Shown: positions 1 through 13,166 of the stretch, piece by piece | How positions within the stretch are numbered: the stretch's first letter is position 1 | How the letters are laid out: each line of letters starts with the position of its first letter | Notes under the pieces: model-generated | Seen by the model: the letters and a program-made list of their open reading frames with translations, nothing else | Told to the model about the DNA's origin: nothing | The model's database searches: none | Made by a program: the position numbers and the translations under genes | Assembly (NCBI GenBank): GCA_023014335.1 | Contig: JAECYW010000024.1 | Coordinates: 62,001 to 126,000 of the forward strand | Source of the DNA: Galerina marginata | Taxonomy: Eukaryota > Basidiomycota > Agaricomycetes > Agaricales > Galerinaceae | Length of the DNA stretch: 64,000 nt | Direction: 5' to 3'

Positions 1-2457
1 GATAACAGCGTCGTAGTACCGCACCGAGAAGAACGGGGATAGGGTGCTTGGGTTGAATGAGATGGTTTGGAGGCGCATTTCTGCGTATAATTCTCCATTG
101 TGGTCGAGGGCGGTTCCGGCTTCGGTAAGGAGATGAAGAACAAATCGCAGCCGCATCCCGTTGTCGATCGCGGCCATCTTCCCCAGTAAACAGTGGTAGA
201 CGACGGCGCGCATGGGCCCCGGTTGAACGTTGATTGTTTATCGTACCATGCTGATGACGTGGAAGTTCGTGTTCAATCGTCTGTGGCGGACCTCCAGCTC
301 ATCGAATCGAGCTTGAGAAAGGCTGGTTATAGGTCCTTCAGCGCAACGTTTCTCCATGGGTGCCGTTCCTTGTTTGCCTCCGAATCCGACTCCCTCCATG
401 ACGGCGTCCAACCCCATCCACCATAATTCAGCTAAGAACCTCACCCCTTTCGGAATCGGTGGCAGATTTCTCGACACGAATACGGCAGCAGACTAGATCC
501 TGCGATAGATGCTTCACAACAGTGCCACGAGTCGCATGAAGGCCGATATCTCAACTCCCAGGTCCTGAGCTAAAACACGACCTTCTCTGGCAAGGAGCCT
601 TCATTAGGTGTAAACGGTCACTTGGCTGGTAGCAGGTGCATTGATGAACGAAGGAGGGGGACATGGTTGAGATCTCGATATCACATGCGTCTGACGCTTG
701 ACGAGGATAGGATAACTGCAGGTTGAGGTCGGAGTTGGCTGTGTGTAGATCGTGAAATTGAAGATGCTCCACAGCTCGTCCCCAAAAGTCGGATGATTGA
801 CTTCGATATCCCACTTGGATTGGGTCAAGATGCGATGGGCGTGGTTGTACATTCCAAATAAGGCCAATTATCGGGAAATAGGCGAAATGAGAAGACAAGG
901 AAGTGGATATATGCGCATCGCTATGCCATAAAAAAGGCATTTAAAGGCGAGATGGGGAAATGACTGGGCCCTGCGGCGAGCAAATACGCCTCCTGAGGCA
1001 CGGGAAGTGGTACAAGCAGCACCACGTTGATTTCCGTGGATCCTCCTTTAGTCGTCGTCTACGTTTCTTCCGGTGATGAGCCCAGTCGATGGCCAGTTTT
1101 CTCCTCGCAGGATACTTGGGCCGCTCTGGCTGTTATTTGACTTCTCTTGGCCGTCATGCGTCACATATGACGCCTTCAAAAGAGAGACCATGAGAAGAGA
1201 TGAAAATGAGTGAGGAAGGAGAACTTACCCAACAACGATGGCCTTCGAGGCCACTGAGGTGCGCAGAAAAGCAGTGGAGTTAAACGCATTCAAGCCGAGT
1301 TCACCTGCCAGCAGATCCTGGGCACAACCTCGAGAAGTATGGGGTCGACCATTTTGCCCCAGCAAACGTCTGTGGTGCGACCTGCGTCCATGGCGGACGG
1401 GTTCGCGGGCTGGAGATTGAGATGATTTAGGCAAAAAAGATTGAGCGGAGAACACTGGAACATACTGTACGGGAACGTCAACGAGAACGAGGCCGAGTAT
1501 ATGCGCTGGCATAGTTTCCACCTGATAGTAGGGACATCGTCGAAGAGACCCTTGATTTCGGGGCGAGCGAGTTGACGGGACGTTGAAGCTCCTCCAGGTA
1601 TTACTACACGAGATTGGGGTCAGATATATATGAGGATGAAACACAAACAAGGAAAGACTTACAACGAATCGCGATAGGCGGCGATATCAGTAAGTGGATA
1701 GACGACTCGAATCTTCAGACGACGTTGAACGTCCCGCAGTCATCCAATAAGGTACCTAGTTCCAAGTAGCCAGCATAAGAAATCAATAAATGAAGAGGGA
1801 GGAAGGGGGACGCACATGGTGACCAAGTGGATTCCGGTATCAAGAATCATTTCCGCTAACGATAAACCCCCAGAACATCCAAACCCACCCAAAGAGCGAT
1901 AGCCAAAGAAAGCAAAGGATGTCGAGTACGCAGCCACGTGCAGAAGGCTCCAGGAGAAATGGTTGTAGAAAGGCATCTTGAATGGAACGAAGCAGAGGGC
2001 CTGAGCGTGTTCTTCGTCGTGAAAAGCAAAGCCTAGATCGATAGAAATGGTTTAGTGAGTATAAAATCGACTTCAGTGAGACTTGGAGCATACCCAGAGG
2101 AAGAGACAGCGACCGTAGCGACGAAAATTTGCAGAGTATCCTGAAGAAGTACGGGTAATTTCCAAGTTGGCATTCCTTAAGTGAAAGTAGAAGTGCGGTA
2201 GCAGGGCCTTCAGAACAACATTATTCCCTGTAGGACGTGGAAGTCAACATAAGAAATGTAAAAGACGAAAAACACACTCACGACGAATCGTCTCCGGCAA
2301 ACATTTCTAGTGCTGGGGCCACGAAGGAGGTAAACCAGTGAGGCCTAGCGAGGTTCTCTTTCAATATACGCGACTGGGAAGCATGCATGAATAGCGTGGT
2401 GCACGGAAAATCGAGTTGAAAGGTGGTAGTTGGCAAGAATTAGCTGGCAATTTTTCC
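1..2457. repeat. Segmental duplication copy A, outer part (decayed multi-exon gene?)
   Basis: This stretch aligns by eye with about 10480-12690 (copy B) in the same orientation; the match begins at base 1, so the copy probably starts before the window. Minus-strand fragments look partly protein-like, including a hydrophobic piece near 1840-1940 and a tail-like frame near 600-780 that is open in both copies. However, small insertions and deletions shift the frame between the copies (for example near 1995-2030 against 12240-12280). I read it as a decayed or non-coding gene relic and do not recognise a family. The region is AT-richer than the enzyme genes further right. Confidence 0.6.
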
Positions 2458-3609
2458 CACGACCTTTAGGTCTTGGGTTTTAGAGGGTAAGTTGGATCCG
2501 ATTTTTGGTGGTCGACGCATTCTGGCGGCACATGATCGCCTCGTGATATATTTTGTCTATTTTTAACCCGCTCCCTTTCTTTCTCTCTCTTCATATCGTC
2601 GATTCCCGTCTGTTGCACTTATTCCATCATCTTCCGTACCGTTAATCTTCGTTCTACCCTCAATAGTCCTTACATCAAGCGTACATATGACGAGAACGTT
2701 TGGAGCTCGTTTCATACAGCTAACCTTCCGTCCATGTGTGCCTCATGCTCGACTGCAACAGCCAGGCATCTATGAACCGTCTTGCATTTGAGCCTGTCCA
2801 GTTCAAATTTGGGAGTCTTGCTCTGCTAGGCTGAACCTGGTTGGACCCTTTGTCGTACAAATCATGCTGTCGTGACGCCGGTATGATTGTTCTGTCTTGT
2901 CCATTTGCGTCGTTCAACTTTTCAATAGTTGAACAACCCCTTCTCATTTATGATTTTGTCATGCCTTTCACTGGGCCAACGAATGCCTGTGGAGCTCTTC
3001 TGTTAAGAAACCAGAATTCGCTTCTTTTGCCAGCATGTAAAGGTGAAAACGAGTACCTCCGCTGCCTCTCGTCAATCTCTTCACCAAGGCTACTGTTCCA
3101 GCTGTTAATTTTCGCAAATGCACAGCCCAATGTAATGCCGCGCTCTCTTTCACCTCGATGAATGTCCACGGACCAGGACCACCTGTTTCTTGTATCCACG
3201 GCGAATTGACACATCTTGCCAGTTTGGTTCTTTCTGAAAGTAAAGATCAAGTATGAATATACCTTACCTTTTGCACAAGAGCTCTCTATTTCCAAAAATC
3301 ACGACTGAGAATTTCATCTCATAAAGAAATCAATCGGAAAGGCTTCGAGTTGGCCTCAAAGACCGGGTTAATGAGAGCACTGGCGCGCGGTTGGCAGCAT
3401 TGCAAATGATAGGGCACAATTTCTCATATTAACTTTCTTTTCTTTTGCTATTCTGGCGCGGATTGTTGGCTCATTTTACTGTACTGTAAGTGATTTCACA
3501 AATCAAAAAGCTATGTAGGATTGCAGTGATTTTAATTTTTGCCTGGTAATTGGGCATCCCACAGAGAAAGGGGAGTGGGCTTTGCCGGGAACCGGCCTTA
3601 CCGTGCTTA
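2458..3609. other. About 1.15 kb present only in copy A
   Basis: Copy A and copy B align up to a run of T at about 2457 and again from about 3610. Copy B has the two flanks joined directly near 12692. The extra piece begins with a CCCACGACC stretch and carries pyrimidine-rich sequence near 2565-2660 that looks promoter-like. Overlapping open frames at 2841-3161 (plus) and 2948-3295 (minus) have no recognisable family. No terminal inverted repeats are visible, so it may be an insertion in A or a deletion in B. Confidence 0.55.
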
Positions 3610-4093
3610 TTTGATAGCCAGGATATTCGACATTGGAACATCTAAGGAACACGTGATTAACATCGTCACGCGACGCGTCTTGGACGCGTCGCGGCATTAC
3701 CTTTCGTAATTGTAACGACCAGTAGTTGACCAGTAGGCAATAGTGAATGATTATCGACAAGCCGGTAGAAAGCAGGCACGATTAGTATTCTTATTCATAC
3801 ATACTTCGAGTCACTCATCCTGCCTGTATATTCTTGGCCAATGAATTCAAATTACGCCGAATTTCGACGTTGCGGCTGACCTAGCTAGGTCTAATGATTG
3901 GAACACCTCGGGGCTGAGCGACTGTAGTTTTTATTGGAACAGTATAAGGTATATAAGGAATGGAGGGAATGATATTGTCCAATAATATCAACTAAGCCGC
4001 GTTCCAAGAACCATGTTCACCCTCGACCCGACGTTCTTCTGACTTATGTACGTGGATCTGGTTTAAAATTACGGTAAGTAAGTTTCAATGATG
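3610..4093. repeat. Duplicated intergenic segment with a perfect hairpin
   Basis: This is the intergenic part of copy A, matching about 12692-13166. At 3669-3693 there is a perfect hairpin with 11-bp arms (CGCGACGCGTC and its complement) and a TTG loop. It sits just downstream of a CACGTG motif. No gene is visible. Confidence 0.6.
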
Positions 4094-6095
4094 TTAAAAT
4101 ATTGGATTTACATGAACTCTCGCTGCGTCGGGAGATTCCGCCTCTTTGCCGCGATATATAGGAGAGAGCATGACCGACTCGCGCTAGAAAGGAATTAGTT
4201 TCCGCCCAATGCAAAAAAATAGACGAGGTACCTTGAGTCCTCCGTCGTCGAAGCGACTGATCGTAGAAGCATCACCTGGCCTAGTCAGCCCCGAGCGCAG
4301 ATTTGCGATTTCGACACTAATTGACGAAAGGTCCTCTCGAATGCTATTGCGGGCATTCAACCTAAAATTAAAAGCTGATAGTCGGCACTGATCGCTCATT
4401 GGAAAGAAGATCGACATACATAGCGACGTAGCTGTTGATGTATACTTTTCGACCACCCGCGAGAACAATACATTGGTTCGATGAAAATAGAGATACAACT
4501 TACGCTTGGTAATGACAAAAGTGACCCCAAGAAAAACAAGATTGTTGGGCATCACTGCGAACTGAGATCAGATGTTAGTAGAATGCAGCGTAAAGACAAG
4601 GAAGTGTAACGCACGGCGAGGATCGAAAACAATGACGTTATACTGCACGTAATTGTCAGAGCTAATCCCTATCTAAAAATGCAGCTGTACCTGGTTAACG
4701 CTCCAGATATAAGTACATATCGCATGATATTGAGAACCAGGTAGTTTGTTCTACGGAAAATAGCAGTTAGCGAAGAAAATTCGGAGAAAAAAGACCGGTA
4801 CTTTGTGAAGCCCGATCGGCTCTTATTAAGATAATAACACATGGACGCGGCAATGAGAAAGTCCATCGTGGTTGTAGTCCCGAAAATTGCGTAAAGAACC
4901 CACTGTATAATGACGGACATTAGCGCTGGAGGAAGAGAGAGATGCCGTCGATAACATACTGTTATTTCATGCATGGCGCTAAACACTTTCAACCGAAAGC
5001 TGCAGAAAATGAGGTGAGTCACGAAGTAAGGATACAGAAATGTCTACTTGCGCATTATATATTAAAACTTGGGAAGAACGTGAGGCTGCGCCATTTCTGA
5101 CAAATGTACTAAAGACTCACAGACACCAATGACTACGAAATGTGTAATTAGGCGTCACCTTATAAAGATCGTTCCAGCAAATAGACTCACCTGTGGCGCA
5201 GGCCAAAAGCAAGAACTGTATTGAAATCTTAGTTGGCGACGAATTAGAACATGTCAATCAGCTAACGTACAAGAAACCCTGGCCAGATCCGAGAAAAGCG
5301 GCGGCCAACTTGAAAAAAAAAATTAATTAGTTCCAGTCTTATAGAGATCGAGAGAAAAACGAACGTATCCAAATTCTATGAACATACAAGCTAAGGGGAT
5401 GTAAGTTAATGGGGTTTACTATGCAGGTTGAAGGTGTTACGCACCCGTGGACCACCACAATAATAAGGATCTACACATGTCCCGATGTTAGTACGAATTA
5501 TGGACTGAGGCACAAATATGTACGGTGAATAATGTCTGGAACTGAGACAAGGCGATGGATGTTCAGGTGAAATTGATGATTTACCAGATTGTAACTCTCA
5601 CCCTGATGCTCCTGTATCGAGCAAATAAGATTACCACACTGAATGTGATCCTAAAATTGACGAAATTGACGCACCATACTATCCTTTCCAATCCTGCAGG
5701 ATTCCCGAATTGCTCAATAGCATAGTAATAAACGAGGTGAATCAGGCAAATCAAATGCCCAGTGTTTAATACCCTGGAAATTGTCAGAAAGGTTTGTTGG
5801 AATTGGGAGGGGCGAATTTCGTACGTCAAGGTACCGACCTGAGGTGAAACATGAGATTTAACTAGCATGCATTAGCGAAACACGTACGGTCACTTTCTGG
5901 AATTGCCAATCCTTCGGGTAAGTGGTGTAGTATATATATACTTGAACTACGGAGATGCCGAACAAGCTGATAGGCGCGAGAAAGCCAGGACGAATCAGGA
6001 ACGACGACGCAGGCCAAAGAAAGACTGACGTACATGCATGCACCCATAGTACTCAAAAGGGATGCACCAATGGTGTTTCCCAACGTAACGAGCAT
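4094..6095 (-). CDS. DUF6534-like seven-helix membrane protein, copy A
   Basis: This is a multi-exon minus-strand gene for an integral membrane protein of the basidiomycete DUF6534 kind; the family's biochemical role is unknown. The start at 6095 gives a short N-terminus (MLVTLGNTIGASLL) leading into helix 1. The next exon reads LFGISVVQVYIYYTTYPKD, a typical family signature. A later exon contains GHLICLIHLVYYYAIEQFGN, and near 4800-4950 come the helix MDFLIAASMCYYLNKSRSGF and its basic loop. Towards the end, LNARNSIRE is the usual post-helix-7 motif. A last intron (donor after GGACTCAAG, acceptor near 4170) leads to a short tail ending at TAA 4094-4096. An upstream in-frame ATG at 6218 exists, but copy B has a stop there, so the shorter start is preferred. 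Frames and splice sites are preserved in copy B, which argues that both copies are functional. Exact internal exon borders were not all resolved. Confidence 0.75.
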
Positions 6096-7400
6096 AGTTA
6101 AGCAGTAAGGTCGAATCGTCGAAAGCGAGGGAAACCCGGACTTCGGTCGAACGGTACTGATATTTAAAGAGATGGCTAGTACGTGGGACTTTGCGGATTT
6201 TCCTGAAATTGTTTCCATGATCGAGCTACGGCGGCTATTTTTTTATATTGTACCCCTTTACAGCCTTTTACAGCCCTTTACCGATACCTTTAGATTCCTC
6301 GAAATCCGGCGGCTGTTTAGAATCTTTGATGGAAAGTGATGGTAAAAGGAGAGCTCGCTCATTTAGCCCACACACAACATGCGCTGAGCATTGCGCTCCA
6401 TTTAGGATCCAACAAATCTCTTTTTATCCTGCCTTTGACTCCAGTGTCGATCCACCTCTGATGGTTATTAATAGGACAAAATGAAAGGAGATGTGTCTGG
6501 AGGTGTCTGGGCGCGGTCGCTCCTGTATTCATCCCCGTGGCTAATCGATTATCGTGGTGTCAGACATTTCCTTGGCCTTTTCCCTAGTGGAGTTGACGAT
6601 TACTGGAAGAGTCTAGAGTCGAAGGCCAATTTTGTAGCCATGTTTTCACATGTACTCTGTCTTCACCGCCAGTCGAATTCACTCGATGCGGATAAAATCC
6701 TGCATCAGAAGAATTAGAACATGCAAGGAGCAAATTACCAGTACCGATCGGAGCGTTTGTGCAATAAACTAGGGTCCAAGGCACCAATTTCCTGATTTGG
6801 GGTAAATCTGGGGTAAATTCTCCATCAGGAACAGTTCGGTGATGTCATTCCTTTCGGATCAAGCGCGAACATGCCGTCGCCTCATCCCCACAAACATATC
6901 GAGGGCTTTCATTTCTACAGTTCAGGATTTTAAAGACCAAGGCAAAAATAATGTTGTGGACGACTACCTTCGTCTATGTACGTTTTTCAAAGTACTTGGC
7001 ATTTAGGTAGGTACAAGTGTACAGGAGATATGTACTAGTAATTTGGCGGCGCAAGGGAAATCGAGGGATAGGACCCCTAGAAGATACGGCAAGGAACAGA
7101 ACTTGAAGGGTGGAAGAAAAGGCAGAACGTAGGGTAAGTATAAGAATGGATAAATCAAAGGTAATTAAACGACACAAAGTTTCTTTCATCAGACATTTTG
7201 CTCCGTTGCCGCTATCTGGCTCATCGTCCCTGAAGTTGACGACCTCAGCGTCCGCAACCTCCAGCGGGTTTGCACCACCTTAAAAATGGGCGTTGGTGAA
7301 GACGGACTTGTGTCCGGTGGGATTCGGGTATGCTCTTCGACTTACGGAATGCGAATGGATAGGAACATTTCAGCCGAGCTGCCCAATCAAAAGAGTTGTA
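6096..7400. repeat. Duplicated segment upstream of the DUF6534 gene, copy A
   Basis: This region matches about 15161-16430. It contains the 5' flank of the membrane protein gene. Near 7190-7340 lies a block whose minus strand reads like a C-terminal tail rich in acidic residues (GGANPLEVADAEVV). The same block at 16255-16390 has the same central frame but different ends, and neither copy can be joined to a recognisable upstream gene. Plus-strand frames at 6248-6717 are not conserved in copy B. Confidence 0.5.
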
Positions 7401-8060
7401 ATGTAGGGAGATGATGATGATTTTGATGAGAGACCTGAACGTACTCGCAGGATTTGTTTAAGAACTGAGCTAAGTACAGATCGCAAACTGAAAGTACTGA
7501 GTAAAAACACCTGATATGTATTCGCGGAACGCTTATCAGAAGGCCTTCATTGCCAAAATGCGCCAAGAGTGTAGAATAAGTTAAATGGAAAGATGAGAAA
7601 CGTCGGATCCTTATATCAGATTGGTTTGCACTGATTGAACGAAGGGGAGGTGCTATGAATTTCATTTATGTCCACTCACCATTCGCCATCGTGAATCGAG
7701 ATCAAATCGAGATAACGATTTAACTGTGGAAAAAGAAACGTGGCAACACGTGAACTGACATTGGAATCAAAACTCGACCGCAAAGCTCAGGCACATCGAG
7801 CCCAGTTGTCGCACGACGAAAACACCAAGATTTAAGTAAATGTGAGCAGAACAGCGTAAATACTAATTCCAAAAGTGTGTCGTAGCTGGGAAGGCCTCGA
7901 TACGGCTGGCTATTAAAATTCGCACAACCACGAATCGATTGACAATACCCTCCAACACCTAAAATCCAGTCATCTTCAGAATAATCCTATGTAAGTCGCA
8001 TGATCAAATTTAATAAAACATCATTGAACCGGAACGGTTTCTCATTCGAAAGTTACAAAG
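7401..8060. other. Intergenic, nothing recognised
   Basis: The stretch is AT-rich. Similarity to copy B fades out in the first few hundred bases. I see no open frame with protein-like composition and no RNA gene. It lies downstream of the minus-strand hydrolase gene and presumably carries that gene's 3' untranslated region. Confidence 0.4.
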
Positions 8061-8870
8061 TTACATTACGACCTTCTGAATAAACTCCTTGATATGTCGC
8101 CCAACATCCTCCGGAGCTTCAACAGGCAACAAATGTCCCGACCCCTTTACGATAACCATTTCTGCAGCTTCAATATTACCCTGTACTTCCACACGCAATC
8201 TGTCCTCCGGCTCGATCTTGTCAAGCTCCGCGGCAATTATCAGCACCGGGACGTGAATATTTCTCGCTTCCTCAGTCACGTCCTCACCCATCGCATATTC
8301 GGGCCATGCCCTCCGCGCAAACTCGCTCCCCATCGTCATATCTTGCACCAGCATTCTTATGGTGCCATCGTCCAACTCGGACGAAGAAAGTACATTTCTT
8401 GCGACAAATTCCGCAGACTCGGGACTGGAATACGCCGTGAGTTGCTGCTGCTTCATTTCGGTGGGAAGGACCAAGGGTGTGGGCGGTGCTGGTGCAATTA
8501 ATACCACAGCTTTGAGGCCAGGGGTACGATTTCGGCCCGCAATGAGCTGCGCTACTTTGCCGCCCATTGAATGTCCAATTATAATGAAGGATTTGACGGC
8601 GAGGATGTGAAGAAGAGCCTCAATATCCTCGGCGAGGTGGTAAATGCTGTAGGCCTGGGGTGAGGCGGGACCAGTAGACGAGCCCCAGCCACGGAAGTCG
8701 ATAGATATTGTGAAGAAGGGCGAGAGATGGCCGACCGTTTGGGTGAAAGTGCGTGAGGAGCCACCCCAGAAGTGCAGAAAGATGAGGGAAAGCTCGGATT
8801 TTTGATCCCCGCTCGTGACGACATTGATGGTGGTGCTGGGGCTGAGGGTGTACAGTTTGGAGGTCGACAT
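8061..8870 (-). CDS. Alpha/beta-hydrolase fold protein, intronless, 269 aa
   Basis: This is a single-exon cytosolic-type alpha/beta hydrolase; no signal peptide is visible. The order of motifs is typical: an oxyanion-hole strand HFWGG at residues 33-37, then IDFRGWGSSTGP near 57-68, then the nucleophile elbow GHSMGG with Ser101. The cap region spans about 125-200. The acid is probably Asp217 (in AAELDKIEP) and the base His246 (in GSGHLLPVEAP), so the triad is complete. The length fits the small esterase/C-C hydrolase group. The substrate cannot be read from the sequence. The gene lies between the two copies of the direct duplication but is not itself duplicated. The ATG at 8870 is the first in the frame and fits the family N-terminus. 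Confidence 0.9.
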   Translation of the reverse strand: MSTSKLYTLSPSTTINVVTSGDQKSELSLIFLHFWGGSSRTFTQTVGHLSPFFTISIDFRGWGSSTGPASPQAYSIYHLAEDIEALLHILAVKSFIIIGHSMGGKVAQLIAGRNRTPGLKAVVLIAPAPPTPLVLPTEMKQQQLTAYSSPESAEFVARNVLSSSELDDGTIRMLVQDMTMGSEFARRAWPEYAMGEDVTEEARNIHVPVLIIAAELDKIEPEDRLRVEVQGNIEAAEMVIVKGSGHLLPVEAPEDVGRHIKEFIQKVVM

Positions 8871-10480
8871 ATGAGGCGGTGGTAGGTTGATAACAATGAG
8901 AAATATACGGTGTATTTATATTATAACTACACAGACAGGGACTGAACTGCCTCAGGACAAGTACTATGTTTCAGAAAATTTGAACCGCGAGAGTTTGCGA
9001 ATATAAATACATTGGCCTTGTTTTCGAAGTTTCACATTTTACGGCCTTGCAAGGGTTTCAGCATTCCAGCCGGCTTTTTACGAAATAAAATCGATTAAAA
9101 CAATGTAGTAATGGGTCCCCCAATTACATTTATAATCGCCTCCACGTTCGTCAGACAGTATCCTCTTGAAATATTCAAATATTCAAATGATTGATTGAAC
9201 GTCTTTTTTGTATTTTAACTCCAAGGACCTCCCCATTGTGCTCCTAAGCGTATTATATTTTGGATGATTGATGAACTCCTTCGGCCTTTACCTGCAAGGA
9301 CCGAACCCCATGGGCGCTGTTGTTCGTCCAGAACGCACACAGGGAGAAAATGTGGGCTCGTGCTATAGAACGTGGAATGCTGTTCGGCATCTTGCCGTCG
9401 ATCATGGTGTACATGTAATTTGTAGAGGGATCCTGTCATATCCCAGTTTCCAACGGACTACACGTTCACCGCGATGCCAACAAACGCGGGTATCGCAGTC
9501 AAGAACTGCGAAAAAACAGTTCGTTAACACAATTTCCATCAGATCCTCTAATCGCTGCACTTACCGAGAGCCCAGAACCGCTCTTCTACTAAATTAGAGT
9601 ACATATACTGTGGAAGAGCTTAACGTCCCGAATCCGAGTCCTTCGGTAGGGAGGAGAATGAAACTGAAAGGAAGTCGAGGCCACGTTAGAGTTGGTCAGC
9701 AAAAGAAGGGAAAAACATGGGGCTGACCATTGTCATCTGAGCAGCAGCCGTCGACAAGAAAACGCGTACGAAGATCGAGCCGCAGGTGCAGCCGTACGCG
9801 CTGGCCACAGTACTCAAGGCGATGTTGGAAGTGATGACGAGGTCGGGTAGTCAAAGGCGAAAATGGGCCCTGGACACGTGAAAATTCGAGAGAAGAGAAG
9901 CCAGGTAGGTGGAATTCGATGTGCGAACCACCAAGGCCCACAATGGCGAGGGGATCGTCCGAAAGAAAGGAAGCCAGGAAACAGGTTTTGAAGACGTGTC
10001 CGAAAAAATCCAGGCGCCTCGGCGGGCCGGCTGTTCCGGCAAGCTCCATCCCAGGATTACTCTTCTCCTCCTTCTCGGTTGTGGACGTAAACTCTAGCCC
10101 CATGTCCACGCGCGTCATCCTGGAGGGCTACCATAAGGCTTGTATCCTACCACTATGTCCTCCACCAGCCCCATTATCTTGATCATTGTCCCAATTCTGG
10201 CGAGTCAGGACCAACCCACAGCGAACTGGGCAAAAGGACGATCCAGATTCAGATATGAAACGTTGATGGACATGCGACTGGCTGCGGAAGGAGCCACAAG
10301 AACGCCGTCGTCGTGCAGCAGCGTGAATGTCCGAGGTTTCGTGGATGGCCAAAAAGACGTTGGTGGAGATTTAGGAGAGGAACAGACAAGGGCAGGGTGA
10401 AAGCCGGAAGTTCTAGGAAGTTTTGTGGGAGGTGGATTATCGTAAATTCCGTTATGACCACAGAATGGCCATTGCTTGTA
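8871..10480. other. Intergenic with low-quality open frames
   Basis: The region contains the 5' flank of the hydrolase gene, where A/T-rich sequence lies just upstream of 8900. Several overlapping open frames occur at 9696-10590 on both strands, arginine- and proline-rich, with no family features and no consistent splice structure. I do not call a gene. The copy B duplication begins near 10480. Confidence 0.4.
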
Positions 10481-12692
10481 GTTAGCGACGTCGTCGTGCT
10501 GCACCGAAAAGAACTGGGATTGGGTGCTTGTGTCGAGAGAGTGACCGGACGTCAGGGCGGGAAGGTTTGGAGACGCATATATGAGTATCATTCTTCATTT
10601 TGGCCGAGAGCGCGCTTAGGATTCCCCTAAAGAGGTGAGGAATAAGCCACAGTAGCAGCCGCAGCTGCATCTCGTCGTAAATCACGGCCATCTATCCCAG
10701 AGTGAGCAGTGGTAAGCGACGGTGCGCATGGGGCCAGAATGTTGAACGTTTATCGTACCAGTGCTGATGACATGGAAATTGGTGTTCAGTCGTTTGTGGC
10801 GGACCTCCAGCGCGACGAATCGAGCTTCGAAATGGCCAGCAATTGGTCCTTCAGCCTAATGTTTCCACATGAGTATCGTTCCTTGTTTGCCTCAAAAGTC
10901 TGAATCCCTCAACGAGGGCGTCCAACCCCATCCACCACATCCGTGCCAGGAACCTCGCTCCTTTCGCAGTCGTTGGCTGATTTCTCGAAACGAATACGAC
11001 AGCCGACACCTTGGATCCCCCGCAATAGATACCTCACAACAGCGGGGTCACGACTCACGAGTCGCGTGAATGACGTTATCCCAACTCCCAGGTCGCGAGG
11101 TAAAACGCGACCTTCGCTGGCGGGAAGCCGTCATTGGGTGTAGACGGTCGCTTGGCTGGTAGCGGGTGCATTGATGGATAAAGGAGGGGGATAAGGTTGA
11201 GATCTCGACATCACATGCGTCTGAAGCTTGACGATGATAGGATAACTGGATGTCGAGGTCGAAGTTGGCTGTGTGGAGATCGTGGGATTGAAAATGGTTC
11301 CACAGCTTTCCCCAAGATCTGTGATTGCCTTCGATATCCCACTTGGATAGGGTCAAGTCGGCATGGGCATGACTGCAGGCCCTAAATAATGCCAATTACC
11401 GGGAAATAGGCAAAATGGGAGTACAAAAAAGTCGATATATGCGCGTTGATATGCCAGAAAGAGGGATTTAAAAGCGAGCTGGGGAAATGATGGATCCTGC
11501 GGTGAGTAAATGCGCCTCCTGAGGCGCGGGAAGGGGCACGAGCGGCAAGACATGAACCACTAAACGTCTGTGATCCGAGCATGCGTCCATGGTGGACGGG
11601 TTGACGGGCTACAAATTGAGATGATTTAGGGAAGAAAGGTCGAACGGAGAGAACTGGTGCATACTGGTACGGAAACGTTAACTAGAAAGACGCCGAGTCT
11701 ATGCGCTGGCACACTCATCATTCGAAAGTTAGAACGTCGTCGAAGAGAAGCTTTGTTTGGGCGCGAGCGATTTGAAGGGAGGCTGAAGCTCCTCCAGGTA
11801 TTACTGCATGACATTGGGGTCAGATGTATATGAGGACAAAAACCGAACGAAAAGAATTACAAGGAGTCACGACAGGGGGTGACTTTGATAAATAGAAAAA
11901 CAGCTGAAGCTCTTCAAATGAGGTTGAACGTCCCGCTGTTGTCCGATCAGGTGTCTAGTTTCAAGTAGCAAGCATAAGAAATCAAGAAATGAACAAGGAG
12001 GAAGAGAGACGCACCTGACTACGAAGGTCATAGATTCGCGGTCGAACTAGCTGATTCCCGTATCAAGAATTGTTTCCGTTAACGATAAACTTTCAGCATA
12101 CCCAATCCCACCCAAAGAGCGACAGCCAAAGAAAGCAAATGATGTTGAATACGCTCTGGCTGAGCTCATGCCGAAGTCACTGAGCGAACCGTCTGGAGAA
12201 AGGCGTGAAGAAGTGTTTTGAATTGAGCGAAGCTGAGGGCCTGACTGTGTTTTCGTCGTGAAAGCGAAATCTGGAGAGATATAGATGGGTTAGTGAGTGA
12301 AAGTTAGGTTCAGGAATACTCGGAGCATACCCATACGCCGGGGCGGCGAACGTTGGCCACAATGATGGCAAAGTATCCAAGAGAAGTAGGAGCCAGTATT
12401 CTTCAAGCCAAGGTAGAAGGACTACTGAAGCAATTTTGAAATAGCATCATTCCCTGAGGACTTGGAAGTCAACATATATAATAATGTTTTAAAATAGGGA
12501 AAAGCCCACTCACGACGAGTGGTCTTGAGCAAACATTTCTGATGCTGTGGTCACTGAAAAAGATAGACCAGTGAGGTATAGCCAAAGGTTCCTATCGACA
12601 TATGCGACTGGGAAGCATGCATGAATAGCGTGGTGCGCTTAAAATCGCTTTGTGGCAAGAATCAGCCAAGAATCAGCTGGCAATTTTTGACA
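10480..12692. repeat. Segmental duplication copy B, outer part
   Basis: This is the diverged direct copy of 1-2457. Shared landmarks include the block at 10705-10900 (matching 190-390), the tail-like minus frame at 11110-11300, and the minus-strand block at 11640-11830. Frame-shifting differences from copy A indicate that the former gene, if there was one, is not maintained here. Confidence 0.6.
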
Positions 12693-13166
12693 GCCGGGAT
12701 ATTCGAAGATTTCAACATTTGAGGACCACGTGATTAAATTCACGCGACGCGTCGCGTCGTCAACGCCTCGCCTTCTGTAGTTGGAACGACAATGGAACGA
12801 GCCGTTAGTCATGGTGAATGTCTACCTAAAAGCCGGTAGAAAGCAGGTATAATTAGCACTCTTATTCATACGTACTTCAAGTTTCTCTTTCGGCCTGTAT
12901 ATTCTTGGTCAAATCATACCGAATATTTATTATTGACAGTGTATCACAATTACTTACTTGGGTCTACAGATTTGAACACTTTGTGGCTTAGCGACTGTGC
13001 TTTTTATTGGAATAGTACAAGGTATACTAGGACTGGAAGGAATAATGTTGTCCAATAATATCGACTAAGCCGGGTTCCAAGGACCATGTTCACCCTCAAC
13101 CCGACGTTCTTCTGACTTATGTACGTGGATCTGGGTTAAAATTACGGTAAGTAAGTTATAATGGTG
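12693..13166. repeat. Duplicated intergenic segment with 14-bp palindrome
   Basis: This is the copy B counterpart of 3610-4093. The palindrome CGCGACGCGTCGCG occupies 12743-12756, preceded by CACGTGATTAA. No gene is visible. Confidence 0.6.

Noticed and set aside
2841..3295. Overlapping open frames in the copy A-specific segment
   Set aside because: Two frames on opposite strands overlap; neither has a family motif, signal peptide or matching exons.
9696..10590. Long overlapping open frames of arginine/proline-rich type
   Set aside because: Both strands are open, composition is low-complexity, and no splice model yields a recognisable protein.
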